From an uncultured Lachnospiraceae bacterium (GTDB lineage Bacteria > Bacillota > Clostridia > Lachnospirales > Lachnospiraceae), in assembly GCA_949471785.1 (NCBI GenBank), contig CASWRE010000033.1, forward strand, positions 1 to 36,924: a stretch of DNA of 36,924 nucleotides, given 5' to 3'. The position numbers and the translations under genes are program-made. Shown here in pieces: positions 7,632 through 15,163 of the stretch (within the stretch, counting starts at the first letter, position 1; each line of letters begins with the position of its first letter). The notes below the pieces were generated by a model, which saw nothing but the letters and a program-made list of their open reading frames with translations, had not been told where the DNA came from and searched no databases.

Positions 7632-7886
7632 TCATTCTGCTTCTGTATCATTAAGTGATGCCATGTAATCCGAAACGGCTGTGTTATCCAGCTCAACCGT
7701 CTCCACCTGGGCCGCCTGTTTTTCTTCGGCTTTCTGGTATACGGACACGCCGCACCATGCTATGATCAGACACAGCACGAAGACGCCAACCGCACCTTCC
7801 AGTCTTCTGATCATTTTTTCCTTTTTCATGGTCTTCTCGCGGTTAGCTTTTTCCTGTTTATAACGATCTACTTTTGCCTGGCTCAT
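7632..7886 (-). CDS. Small single-pass membrane protein, function unknown
   Basis: An 84-residue protein with a strongly basic N-terminus (residues 4-28), one membrane helix at about 29-50 (VGVFVLCLIIAWCGVSVY) and an acidic C-terminal tail ending in EAE. The positive-inside rule places the N-terminus in the cytoplasm. The start at 7886 is chosen because AAAGGAG lies just upstream; a longer frame to 7934 lacks a ribosome site. A TATAAT lies upstream near 7983, but its -35 is poor. I do not recognise a family. Confidence 0.65.
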   Translation of the reverse strand: MSQAKVDRYKQEKANREKTMKKEKMIRRLEGAVGVFVLCLIIAWCGVSVYQKAEEKQAAQVETVELDNTAVSDYMASLNDTEAE

Positions 7887-8043
7887 ATTGATCTCCTTTG
7901 TTTCAAATATGGCGTTCTTGCATCCGTCCTGCACAGCAAAAACATTACTTTGAACATGCGCGAACCTGCCTGAACCGTTATATTATACTCTTTTTTACCG
8001 GAAAAGAAAAGAGATTTCTTTTTCTCTATAAATCACCTTCTCT

Positions 8044-8883
8044 TTAAATCACCACGATAACGCCGCCGTCATTGGCATACATGGACGACACGCCCGCCGT
8101 GGGTAATACCAGAATATCTTCCAGCATCAGATGGGATGCCAGGGCAGCGCGGACAATCTCCGCGCGGTCCGGACAGTTGCAGTGGGATATGGCGGCCAGA
8201 CGACGCTGTCCCGGCTCTACCCCCGCAATCACCAAATCGGTCATTTTCACCAACGCCCGGTTGCTGCCTCTGGTCTGACCCAGTTGAGCAATATTGCCCT
8301 CCGGTGTGGAACCCATGATCGGCTTGATTTTCAAAGCGGATGCCACGAAAGCCTTTACCTTGCTTAGACGGCCGTTTTTGCGCAACGTATCCAGATTATC
8401 CAGCACAAAATACGTGTGCTGAGTATCGATATACTCTTCCACCAGCTCCACCAGCTGTTCAAAGGGAATCTGCTGCTCTTCCAGCTGCTGAATACGCAGG
8501 GCAATCAGGGTCTCGCCGACAGAAGCGCTCCGTGAGTTAAAGACATAACATTTTTTACCGGGGTGCTCTTCCACGAACATTTCTCTGGCCAGAATAGCGC
8601 TGTTGTAAGAACCGCTGAGCTCCGAGGAAAGCGTCACAGCATAAATGTGTTCCTCGCCGCAGTCATAGGCGTCCAGATAGACAGCCGGCGAAGGACAGGC
8701 CGATTTGGGGCAGGAAGGACAGTCCGCAACCTTTTGTAAAAATGAAGCCTGATCAAAATTTTTATCATCCAGGATCGTCTCATTCCCCACCTCCAGAGTC
8801 AGAGGCACGGAGGTAAAATGCCCGTCCGTCTTCATTTTCTCCGATAATTCTCCGCAGCTGTCTACAACTATTTTATAACCCAT
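8044..8883 (-). CDS. DegV family protein (fatty-acid-binding fold)
   Basis: A 279-residue member of the DegV/FakB family, which binds a fatty acid and, in characterised cases, presents it to a fatty-acid kinase for phosphorylation and phospholipid synthesis. Features are the N-terminal VDSCGEL, the PSPAVYLDAY segment, the head-group loop TLSSELSGSYNSA, the RSASVGE motif, DTLRKNGRLSK and the C-terminal region ending in VIVVI. The start at 8883 has AGGAGG upstream; an ATG 13 codons earlier does not. Partner kinase genes are absent. A weak hairpin plus T-rich tract (about 7990-8020) may end the transcript. Confidence 0.9.
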   Translation of the reverse strand: MGYKIVVDSCGELSEKMKTDGHFTSVPLTLEVGNETILDDKNFDQASFLQKVADCPSCPKSACPSPAVYLDAYDCGEEHIYAVTLSSELSGSYNSAILAREMFVEEHPGKKCYVFNSRSASVGETLIALRIQQLEEQQIPFEQLVELVEEYIDTQHTYFVLDNLDTLRKNGRLSKVKAFVASALKIKPIMGSTPEGNIAQLGQTRGSNRALVKMTDLVIAGVEPGQRRLAAISHCNCPDRAEIVRAALASHLMLEDILVLPTAGVSSMYANDGGVIVVI

Positions 8884-9021
8884 ATCTTCCTCCTGTCCGG
8901 TTACCGTATATTTTAAAAGCATCTAATCCGTCATCTACACGATATTACATAGTTTTCGAAACTATATTATCACACATTCCCGGAGATATAAAGGGTTTTC
9001 TTTATATTCAGACATAAAAAG

Positions 9022-9053
9022 CATCGGCCGGAGTCCGAAGGCTCCGGCCGATG
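9022..9053 (-). terminator. Intrinsic terminator of the lipoprotein gene
   Basis: A perfect 12-bp GC-rich stem (CATCGGCCGGAG at 9022-9033, CTCCGGCCGATG at 9042-9053) with an 8-nt loop. It is followed on the minus strand by CTTTTTATG. Flanking A and T runs extend the pairing and may let it work in both directions. Confidence 0.85.
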
Positions 9054-9089
9054 TTTTATGTAGTTCCCAAAAAGCACAATGCTGATTTT

Positions 9090-9365
9090 TTATTCCGCTG
9101 CAGCTTCTGAAGACTGGCTGCTCTCCGGCGTCTGACTTGCCGCAGAAGACTGGCTTGTCTCCGATGTCTGGCTTGTCTTTGACGCCTGATCGGCCCCTGA
9201 GGCCGCGCCTGCTTCCGGCGTTGTGCTTTGAGCGCTGGGCGCTGCGGACTGCTGTGTCGCCTGAGAAGAGCTTGCGTCTTTCTTTCCTCCGCAGCCGGCC
9301 AGGGCCGCCAGAGACAGCGCGCATGCTGCAAATAATACAGTTACTTTCTTCATGGTCTTTTTCAT
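9090..9365 (-). CDS. Small Ser/Ala/Gln-rich lipoprotein, function unknown
   Basis: A 91-residue precursor with a lysine-rich n-region, a hydrophobic h-region and a clear lipobox, Leu-Ala-Gly-Cys with Cys25, so it should be lipidated and anchored outside the membrane. The rest is low-complexity and rich in Ser, Ala, Gln and Thr, ending SSEAAAE, with no recognisable domain. The start at 9365 is chosen because AAAGGA lies 10 nt upstream; an ATG ten codons earlier would put that site inside the gene. A possible promoter upstream (TTGCTT, 18 bp, TATTCT) is weak. Confidence 0.75.
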   Translation of the reverse strand: MKKTMKKVTVLFAACALSLAALAGCGGKKDASSSQATQQSAAPSAQSTTPEAGAASGADQASKTSQTSETSQSSAASQTPESSQSSEAAAE

Positions 9366-9596
9366 AATAAATACATCCTTTCTCCTTTTTTGCATTGACG
9401 CGCCGACACAAACCCGTCCCGGCGCTTCGGGATATCTTATCCCTGCAACAAAGAATATCCTACCACAGAAAACGCAAGCAACTCTGAATTTGCCCTGAAC
9501 AAATCTGAATAGATCTTAATTTTTTCTTAGTAATATAAACATTTGGAAAAATATGCTAAACTTTATCATATTATATGCAATTTTCAAAAAGAACCT

Positions 9597-10970
9597 TCAC
9601 ATCCGCTGATCCATGGGAACAAAAGTACTGTGTCCACCCACATATTTGTAAGCCGGACGAATGATCTTTCCTGCGTTTGTGAGTTCTTCCAGACGGTGAG
9701 CGCTCCAACCCGGCAAACGGGAAATAGCAAAAATCGGCGTAAACAATTCCTGAGGGATATCCAGCATCGCATAGACAAATCCGCTGTAGAAATCCACATT
9801 GGCGCATACATTCTTAAACAGTTTTCTGCGCTCCATAATGAGCCGACCCGCCAGCCTTTCTACCAGTTCGTACAAAGCAAACTGTTCTGTCTGGCCTTTT
9901 TCCTCAGCCAGGGCCCGGGCAAACCGTTTCAAAATCACCTCCCGGGGATCAGAAAGGGTATATACCGCGTGACCCATGCCATAAATCAGGCCGGAGCCGT
10001 CAAAGGCCTGTTTATCCAGAATCTTTTTCAGATAATCGCTCACCTCAGCCTCGTCAGTCCAATCCTGCACATGCTCCATAATATCAGCAAACATATTCTG
10101 TACTTTCAGATTCGCCCCGCCATGACGCGGTCCTTTCAGAGAACCAATCGACGCCGCCACAGATGAATAGGTATCTGTTCCCGAAGAAGTCACCACATGG
10201 GTGGTAAATGTAGAGTTATTGCCGCCGCCGTGCTCTGCATGGAGAATCAGAGCCACATCCAGCACCCGGGCTTCCAGTTCTGTGTACTGCCCGTCCGGCC
10301 GCAGCATCAGCAGCATATTTTCTGCCATGGACAGCCCGCTCCGTGGATTGCGGATCAAAAGTGTCTGATCTTTTCGAAAATGACAGTATGCATGATAGGA
10401 ATATACGGCGATCAGCGGCAGCTTGGCAATCATATCCAGGGATTGACGCAGCACATTGGACAGGGAAATATCCTCCGGATTATCATCATAGGTATACAGG
10501 GTCAGAATACACCGCTGCATAGCGTTCATGATATTGGCATTGGAAGCCTTCATAACCACATCGCGGACAAAACGCCCAGAGAGCTCCTGCATTTCAAACA
10601 GGACGTCAAGGAATGTGCGCAGCTGCTCCTTATTTGGCAGCTTTCCGAAAAACAGCAGATAAATCGTTTCCTCAAATCCGTATTTGCGCCCTTTAAGTCC
10701 TTCAATCAATTCATTTACATTAATCCCCTGATAATACAGACGCCCTTCCGCCGGAATCTGACGCCCGCCCACCAGCTCATAACCGCTGACATCGGAAATC
10801 TCTGTGAGACCTGTCAGAACACCTTTACCTGTCGAGTCGCGAAGTCCGCGTTTCACATCATATTCTGCATAAAGATTGGGATCGATCCTGCGATTCCCCA
10901 TCAGTTCTACCTCCAGAGCCGCGAGCCGTTCTTCCATACTCATCTCCTGCTTATTCCTGTTTTCTTCCAT
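9597..10970 (-). CDS. Citrate synthase / 2-methylcitrate synthase family
   Basis: Condenses oxaloacetate with acetyl-CoA. The 457-residue protein has the catalytic residues His247 (LHAEHGGGNNSTF), His283 (GPRHGGAN) and Asp393 (NVDFYSG), and a C-terminal SRLPGWSAHRLEE. It carries an N-terminal extension of about 50 residues before the usual domain. The start at 10970 has GGAGGA 5-6 nt upstream. No aconitase or isocitrate dehydrogenase gene is adjacent. The family residues do not by themselves separate citrate from methylcitrate synthase; citrate synthase is more likely given the absence of prp genes. A strong promoter lies upstream. Confidence 0.9.
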   Translation of the reverse strand: MEENRNKQEMSMEERLAALEVELMGNRRIDPNLYAEYDVKRGLRDSTGKGVLTGLTEISDVSGYELVGGRQIPAEGRLYYQGINVNELIEGLKGRKYGFEETIYLLFFGKLPNKEQLRTFLDVLFEMQELSGRFVRDVVMKASNANIMNAMQRCILTLYTYDDNPEDISLSNVLRQSLDMIAKLPLIAVYSYHAYCHFRKDQTLLIRNPRSGLSMAENMLLMLRPDGQYTELEARVLDVALILHAEHGGGNNSTFTTHVVTSSGTDTYSSVAASIGSLKGPRHGGANLKVQNMFADIMEHVQDWTDEAEVSDYLKKILDKQAFDGSGLIYGMGHAVYTLSDPREVILKRFARALAEEKGQTEQFALYELVERLAGRLIMERRKLFKNVCANVDFYSGFVYAMLDIPQELFTPIFAISRLPGWSAHRLEELTNAGKIIRPAYKYVGGHSTFVPMDQRM

Positions 10971-11035
10971 AACCTTCCTCCTCCGCCGTTTCGGCGCTGC
11001 ATTTCCATGACACCATTTACTCACTCATGTCTGTC

Positions 11036-11064
11036 ATTATAACGAATCCACTCCGGCTTTTCAA
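11036..11064 (-). promoter_or_regulatory. Sigma-A promoter of the citrate synthase gene
   Basis: On the minus strand, TTGAAA (11064-11059), 17-bp spacer, TATAAT (11041-11036). It is back-to-back with the promoter of the DUF5721-like gene; the two -35 boxes are 12 bp apart. Confidence 0.8.
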
Positions 11065-11076
11065 TCCCAAATCCGA

Positions 11077-11105
11077 TTGACACCCCCTCCCTTTTCTGCT
11101 AGAGT
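11077..11105 (+). promoter_or_regulatory. Sigma-A promoter of the DUF5721-like gene
   Basis: TTGACA (11077-11082), 17-bp spacer, TAGAGT (11100-11105). The AAAGGAG ribosome site of the gene begins about 10 bp after the -10 box, so the leader is very short. Confidence 0.75.
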
Positions 11106-11128
11106 ATTGCCAGAAAGGAGCCAAAATC

Positions 11129-11614
11129 ATGCTTGCACTTCAAATACAGGATGTCAAATCCTTCATGTCTAAACTCTTATTACAGGATACTTTCGACTCG
11201 TTTCTTCTCAAAGAAGCCAGGATCACCGTAGCCGTCACCCATACCATTGACGGTACGCTGCACCCGGATTTTTTTGACGACACCGATTTTTCAGATCCCC
11301 TGATCCGCTGGGGCGATATCCGGCAGCATTGTTTTTCCATCATCAAGGGGAAACGTACGCCCCTGCATTTTACCTTTGTGTTTCGTCTCAGCAGTGACCA
11401 TACGGCCCGTCTTCTCTCGCAAAACAGCCTGTCTCTCCTGCCGGAGCAGGTATCCGGCCTGTACCTGAACTGCCGTTTTGACGGCACGCATCTGTTATGC
11501 ACATCCGGTACGGCCCTGGATTTTTTCACATTAGATAAAGCTTTGGAGCACGTCTGGGATGAACTCCTGCAGAAATTCTTCCGCCAGAATGAGATCCCTT
11601 TTACGGTGGAATAA
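11129..11614 (+). CDS. DUF5721-like conserved protein, function unknown
   Basis: A 161-residue soluble protein that I recognise only as resembling the DUF5721 family found in Lachnospiraceae. It begins MLALQIQDVKSFMSKLLLQDTFDSFLLKEA, with an HTIDGTLHPDFF segment and an acidic, aromatic C-terminal helix. There is no signal peptide, membrane helix or known catalytic motif. AAAGGAG lies 7-8 nt before the ATG. It is a single-gene unit between its own promoter and a shared bidirectional terminator, and diverges from citrate synthase. No role can be assigned. Confidence 0.75.
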   Translation: MLALQIQDVKSFMSKLLLQDTFDSFLLKEARITVAVTHTIDGTLHPDFFDDTDFSDPLIRWGDIRQHCFSIIKGKRTPLHFTFVFRLSSDHTARLLSQNSLSLLPEQVSGLYLNCRFDGTHLLCTSGTALDFFTLDKALEHVWDELLQKFFRQNEIPFTVE

Positions 11615-11634
11615 CCGCGGCTTCCCGGAAGACA

Positions 11635-11688
11635 AAAAATCAGGAAACTGGGATATCTGTACGGCAGTATCCCGGTTTCCTGATTTTT
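11635..11688. terminator. Bidirectional terminator between the DUF5721-like gene and htpG
   Basis: A 21-bp stem (11635-11655 with 11668-11688, one G-U pair) and a 12-nt loop. It begins with A5 and ends with T5, so it can stop transcripts from both converging genes. Confidence 0.92.
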
Positions 11689-11699
11689 ATTTTCTGCAT

Positions 11700-13817
11700 T
11701 TATTTCGTCAGCAGAAGCAGGATCTCATTGCTCCTGGCCACAAACTTCGTCATTTCATCCGGCGACAGCGGTTTGTTGCTGAGCATAGCCAGATCATAGA
11801 GCTGTTCGCAGATCATCGGCACATGATCGGAATCCTTATGCTCCTGCACATACTGTACCAGCGGATGATTGGCGTTGAGCACCAGCGTACCGCTTTGACC
11901 TCCGCCGAACATATTAGAATCCATACCATACATCTTCATCATATCCTGCATACGGCGGGTTTCTTCATTCAGCGTCATCATGGCCGACACATTGGCATTT
12001 TTCAGGCGCTCCACTTTCACATCCAGATTATCATTATTCAGCGCTTTTTTGAACACTGCTGACAGAGATTCTGTCAGCTCCGTCAGGTCTTCCCCCGCAT
12101 CATCCTTAAAATCATCTGTGAGCTCCGCATCGATGCGCTGGAACTTCACATTTTCATTCTTCTGCTCAATATGAGAGATAAACGCCGTATCGATATTGTG
12201 CTTCAACAGATACGCGTTCAGCTCCTGCTCCCGGAACATATTGATATACTGGCTCTGCTGTACCTCGTCGGTGACATAGTAAAGAATGGTTTTCTCCGGC
12301 TCTTTGGGTTCCTCAGAATCCCCGTCGGACTTAACATCATCCGCCGCCTCTTCTGCCTGGCCTGCGTCGCCTGCATTTTCGGCTGCGTTATCGTCTCCTG
12401 CCGCCTCGCCGTCTGCAGCCGTCTCGTCCTTCTTCTGATTCTCCTCAATACAGTCTTTCAGAGACAGATACTTGTCGTCAATATCTTTGAACAGTACATA
12501 ATCCATCATCTTGTCGGAGAATTTGCTGTCTTTGATGCAGCCGAATTTGATAAAGGGACTGATATCATCCCAATATTTCTCATAAGATTCACGGTCCGTC
12601 TTGCACATGCCGCTCAGCTTGTCCGCCACCTTCTTGCTGATGTAATCGGAAATCTTTTTCACAAAGCCGTCGTTCTGCAGCGCGCTTCTGGAAACGTTCA
12701 GCGGCAGGTCTGGACAGTCGATCACACCTTTGAGCAGCATCAAAAACTCCGGAATCACTTCCTTGATATTATCGGCAATAAACACCTGATTGTTGTACAG
12801 CTTGATCGTTCCCTCAATGGAATCGTACTCTGTATTAATCTTCGGAAAATACAGAATACCTTTCAGATTAAAGGGATAATCCATATTCAGATGAATCCAG
12901 AACAACGGCTCTTTGTAATCGTTAAATACCTTACGATAAAATCCCCTGTACTCCTCCTCCGTGCAGTCGTTGGGATGTTTCAGCCACAACGGACTGGTAT
13001 CGCTTATAGAAACGGGGCGTTTGTTGATCTTGACTTTATCTTTAGCCGGAGATATCTCTACGACCTCTTTCTCGCCGTTCTCATTCTCCTTCTCCTCGGT
13101 CTTGGCTTCCTCATGAATGTGCTCCACCACCACGTCTTCATCGGTCAGTTCGGACTCGTCGATGGTCTCATATTCCTGAGGCGCGCCTTCTTTTTCCAGG
13201 TAAATCGGCACCGGCATGAAGGAACAGTATTTCTCCAGCACTTCCCGCATCCTGTACTCATTGGCAAATTCTACGCAGTCCTCATTGAGGAATAACGTAA
13301 TCTCCGTGCCGGGCACATTCCTGCTGCCGTCGCTCATATCATACTCGGTACCGCCGTCGCACTCCCAATGCACCGGCGCAGCGCCTTCTTTATAGGACAG
13401 GGTATCGATATGCACCTCGTCGGCCACCATAAACGCCGAATAGAAGCCCAGGCCAAAATGCCCGATAATCTGATCCTCATTGGTCTTGTCCTTGTACTGC
13501 TCAAAAAACTGGGTAGCGCCGGAAAAAGCGATCTGGGTGATATACTCCTCCACCTCATCGGCGGTCATGCCCAGGCCGTTATCAATAAATTTCAGCGTCT
13601 TCTTCTCGGGGTCTACAACCACATCGATTTTCGCCTTGTAATCATCGGCAAACTGATACTCGCCCATAATCTCCAGCTTTTTCAGCTTCGTGATAGCGTC
13701 ACAGCCGTTGGAAACCAGCTCCCTGGCAAAAATATCGTGGTCAGAATACAGCCACTTTTTAATAATAGGAAAAATATTATCGCTGTTGATAGACAGATTA
13801 CCATGCTTCGCTGCCAT
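11700..13817 (-). CDS. htpG: Molecular chaperone HtpG (Hsp90 family) with two charged insertions
   Basis: ATP-dependent chaperone acting as a cytosolic dimer. The GHKL ATPase domain has Glu33 and Asn37 in ARELVSNGCDA, DNGLGM at 79-84 and the lid GHFGLGFYSAFM at 119-130. The middle domain carries the NVSRSALQND motif near 374-383. At 705 residues it is 60-80 longer than typical bacterial HtpG. The excess lies in two hydrophilic stretches: residues about 209-262, rich in Glu and Lys at the N-domain/middle-domain junction where eukaryotic Hsp90 has its charged linker, and residues about 463-508, Ala/Asp/Glu-rich inside the middle region. No MEEVD tail is present. The gene has its own promoter and a CIRCE-like element upstream. 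Confidence 0.97.
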   Translation of the reverse strand: MAAKHGNLSINSDNIFPIIKKWLYSDHDIFARELVSNGCDAITKLKKLEIMGEYQFADDYKAKIDVVVDPEKKTLKFIDNGLGMTADEVEEYITQIAFSGATQFFEQYKDKTNEDQIIGHFGLGFYSAFMVADEVHIDTLSYKEGAAPVHWECDGGTEYDMSDGSRNVPGTEITLFLNEDCVEFANEYRMREVLEKYCSFMPVPIYLEKEGAPQEYETIDESELTDEDVVVEHIHEEAKTEEKENENGEKEVVEISPAKDKVKINKRPVSISDTSPLWLKHPNDCTEEEYRGFYRKVFNDYKEPLFWIHLNMDYPFNLKGILYFPKINTEYDSIEGTIKLYNNQVFIADNIKEVIPEFLMLLKGVIDCPDLPLNVSRSALQNDGFVKKISDYISKKVADKLSGMCKTDRESYEKYWDDISPFIKFGCIKDSKFSDKMMDYVLFKDIDDKYLSLKDCIEENQKKDETAADGEAAGDDNAAENAGDAGQAEEAADDVKSDGDSEEPKEPEKTILYYVTDEVQQSQYINMFREQELNAYLLKHNIDTAFISHIEQKNENVKFQRIDAELTDDFKDDAGEDLTELTESLSAVFKKALNNDNLDVKVERLKNANVSAMMTLNEETRRMQDMMKMYGMDSNMFGGGQSGTLVLNANHPLVQYVQEHKDSDHVPMICEQLYDLAMLSNKPLSPDEMTKFVARSNEILLLLTK

Positions 13818-13858
13818 GATAACTCACACTCCTTTGTTCTATTTTTATTATAATAGGT

Positions 13859-13887
13859 AGTGTAATACCGGCGTTATGATTTGTCAA
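13859..13887 (-). promoter_or_regulatory. Sigma-A promoter of htpG
   Basis: On the minus strand, TTGACA (13887-13882), 17-bp spacer, TACACT (13864-13859), giving a leader of about 35 nt. It lies 8 bp downstream of the CIRCE-like inverted repeat. Confidence 0.7.
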
Positions 13888-13895
13888 GGAAAAAA

Positions 13896-13922
13896 TCAGC
13901 ACTCGTTTACTTCGAGTGCTGA
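13896..13922 (-). promoter_or_regulatory. CIRCE-like inverted repeat / terminator upstream of htpG
   Basis: TCAGCACTC, a 9-nt spacer, GAGTGCTGA. The CIRCE consensus bound by HrcA is TTAGCACTC-N9-GAGTGCTAA, so each arm matches 8 of 9 positions with the exact spacer length. The same repeat, extended to an 11-bp stem (13895-13905 with 13913-13923), is followed on the minus strand by six T. It therefore also fits an intrinsic terminator for the upstream 87-residue protein gene. Either or both roles are possible. Confidence 0.6.
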
Positions 13923-13990
13923 TATCATTGCTGACATTTCTCGCTTTCTAATCTGCAGCAGTCAGCCGGCGCATACGAAACCGCTCCCTC

Positions 13991-14254
13991 TCAGGCCTCC
14001 ACAATCAGATAACTGCCATCTCCTACCGTAAACACCTCCGATGCCTCCAGCAAATCATCATCGCTAAGCTCCGCCACGTCCATACCGGCATTCTCCAGAT
14101 ATTCCCGCACCTCCTTGACGGAGTGAAGCACAACCGCCATACAGTCTTCCAGAAATTCCTCCGCCTCCTCATAGGAAGAAGCCACTGGCTCATCATAAAG
14201 CTGCCTCTGATTTTTCAGGAAAGCTTCAATACACTCTTCACTGTAGTTTTCCAT
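13991..14254 (-). CDS. Small acidic conserved-type protein, function unknown
   Basis: An 87-residue, strongly acidic soluble protein, probably mostly helical (EEAEEFLEDCMAVVLHSVKEVREYLENAG), ending DGSYLIVEA. Three consecutive ATG codons follow the GGAGGT ribosome site; the third (14254) gives the best spacing, 6-7 nt, and is chosen. It lies 13 bp downstream of the HAD phosphatase gene, so the two probably form one transcript ending at the inverted repeat near 13895-13923. No domain is recognised. Confidence 0.7.
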   Translation of the reverse strand: MENYSEECIEAFLKNQRQLYDEPVASSYEEAEEFLEDCMAVVLHSVKEVREYLENAGMDVAELSDDDLLEASEVFTVGDGSYLIVEA

Positions 14255-14267
14255 CATCATACCTCCG

Positions 14268-15056
14268 CTATTCAAATTTCCCATTAAGAATTTTCTGCAG
14301 GCTATGTTCCACCGTATCCGTATGCCGGGAGCACATCTGATATATTTCCGGTACTGCCGAATCCACGGCCACGGGCATACCCACATACGCCAGCATCTCC
14401 CGATCATTGCAGTTATCCCCAAAGGCCACGCATTCGTCCGGCGCAATCCCCAGATACTCAAGTAGCCGTTTCATACCGCTGCCTTTATCGACGCCTTTAG
14501 GCATCATATCCACCCAGCAATTACCTGAAACTACTACATTCGCCAGGTTGCGGAATTTTTCTCTCCAGAAATCCGTGTGATGCCCGATACCGTCCTTTTC
14601 ATAGACAGAAATTTTAAAATACGGCTCATCGGTGGCATAAATATCATCCACCAGAGTCACATGATTTTTCACCACGTCCCGCATATGATAATAAAAGCTC
14701 ATCTCCCTGGGCTGCATATAACTGGTGTGTATGCCGGACAGCAAAATCTCCGCGCCGTCGGTTTCCTCAATGCCCCGCATGATAGCCTGCCCCGTTTCCC
14801 GGTCCATCTGACACCGATGAATCAGCTCATCCCGAAAAAAGGACAGACAGCCGTTTTCACAGATATAGGATATCTCGTCGGCCACCGGCGCAAAAAGATT
14901 CCTCAGGTTGCCGTATTGCCTGCCGCTGGCTGCCAGAAACAGAATGCCTTTTTCTTTATGTAAACGATGGATCAGCCCGCAGGTATCTGGTCCCAAAGAC
15001 TGGGCGCCGTTCAGCAAAAGCGTTCCGTCCAGATCGCTGGCTACCAGTTTAATCAT
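14268..15056 (-). CDS. HAD-superfamily hydrolase, Cof-type (class IIB) phosphatase
   Basis: A 262-residue phosphatase of the Cof subfamily, acting on small sugar or nucleotide phosphates. Motif I is ASDLDGTLL with Asp8 as nucleophile and Asp10 as acid/base; the motif III lysine is likely in KGSGMKRLLEYLGI; motif IV is AFGDNCNDREML. The cap domain lies between. The substrate cannot be predicted. The start at 15056 has AGGAGG 7 nt upstream; an earlier ATG eight codons before lacks support. It is followed by the 87-residue gene. Confidence 0.9.
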   Translation of the reverse strand: MIKLVASDLDGTLLLNGAQSLGPDTCGLIHRLHKEKGILFLAASGRQYGNLRNLFAPVADEISYICENGCLSFFRDELIHRCQMDRETGQAIMRGIEETDGAEILLSGIHTSYMQPREMSFYYHMRDVVKNHVTLVDDIYATDEPYFKISVYEKDGIGHHTDFWREKFRNLANVVVSGNCWVDMMPKGVDKGSGMKRLLEYLGIAPDECVAFGDNCNDREMLAYVGMPVAVDSAVPEIYQMCSRHTDTVEHSLQKILNGKFE

Positions 15057-15163
15057 ACCTAGTCCTCCTGTGTACGGCATGTCACATACAGGATACCCTT
15101 TAGGGTATATGTATTCCCCTATCCTGACGTCTATGCCTACTCGTCTCGTTTTTCAAAAATTCG

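Noticed and set aside
10171..11042. Long plus-strand frames opposite citrate synthase and other minus-strand genes (for example 24769-26061 and 12171-13295)
   Set aside because: They are antisense to well-identified enzymes, lack ribosome sites and match no family.
15090..15110. Small ATACCC/GGGTAT dyad upstream of the HAD phosphatase gene
   Set aside because: Only 6 bp and not aligned with a recognisable promoter; could be chance.
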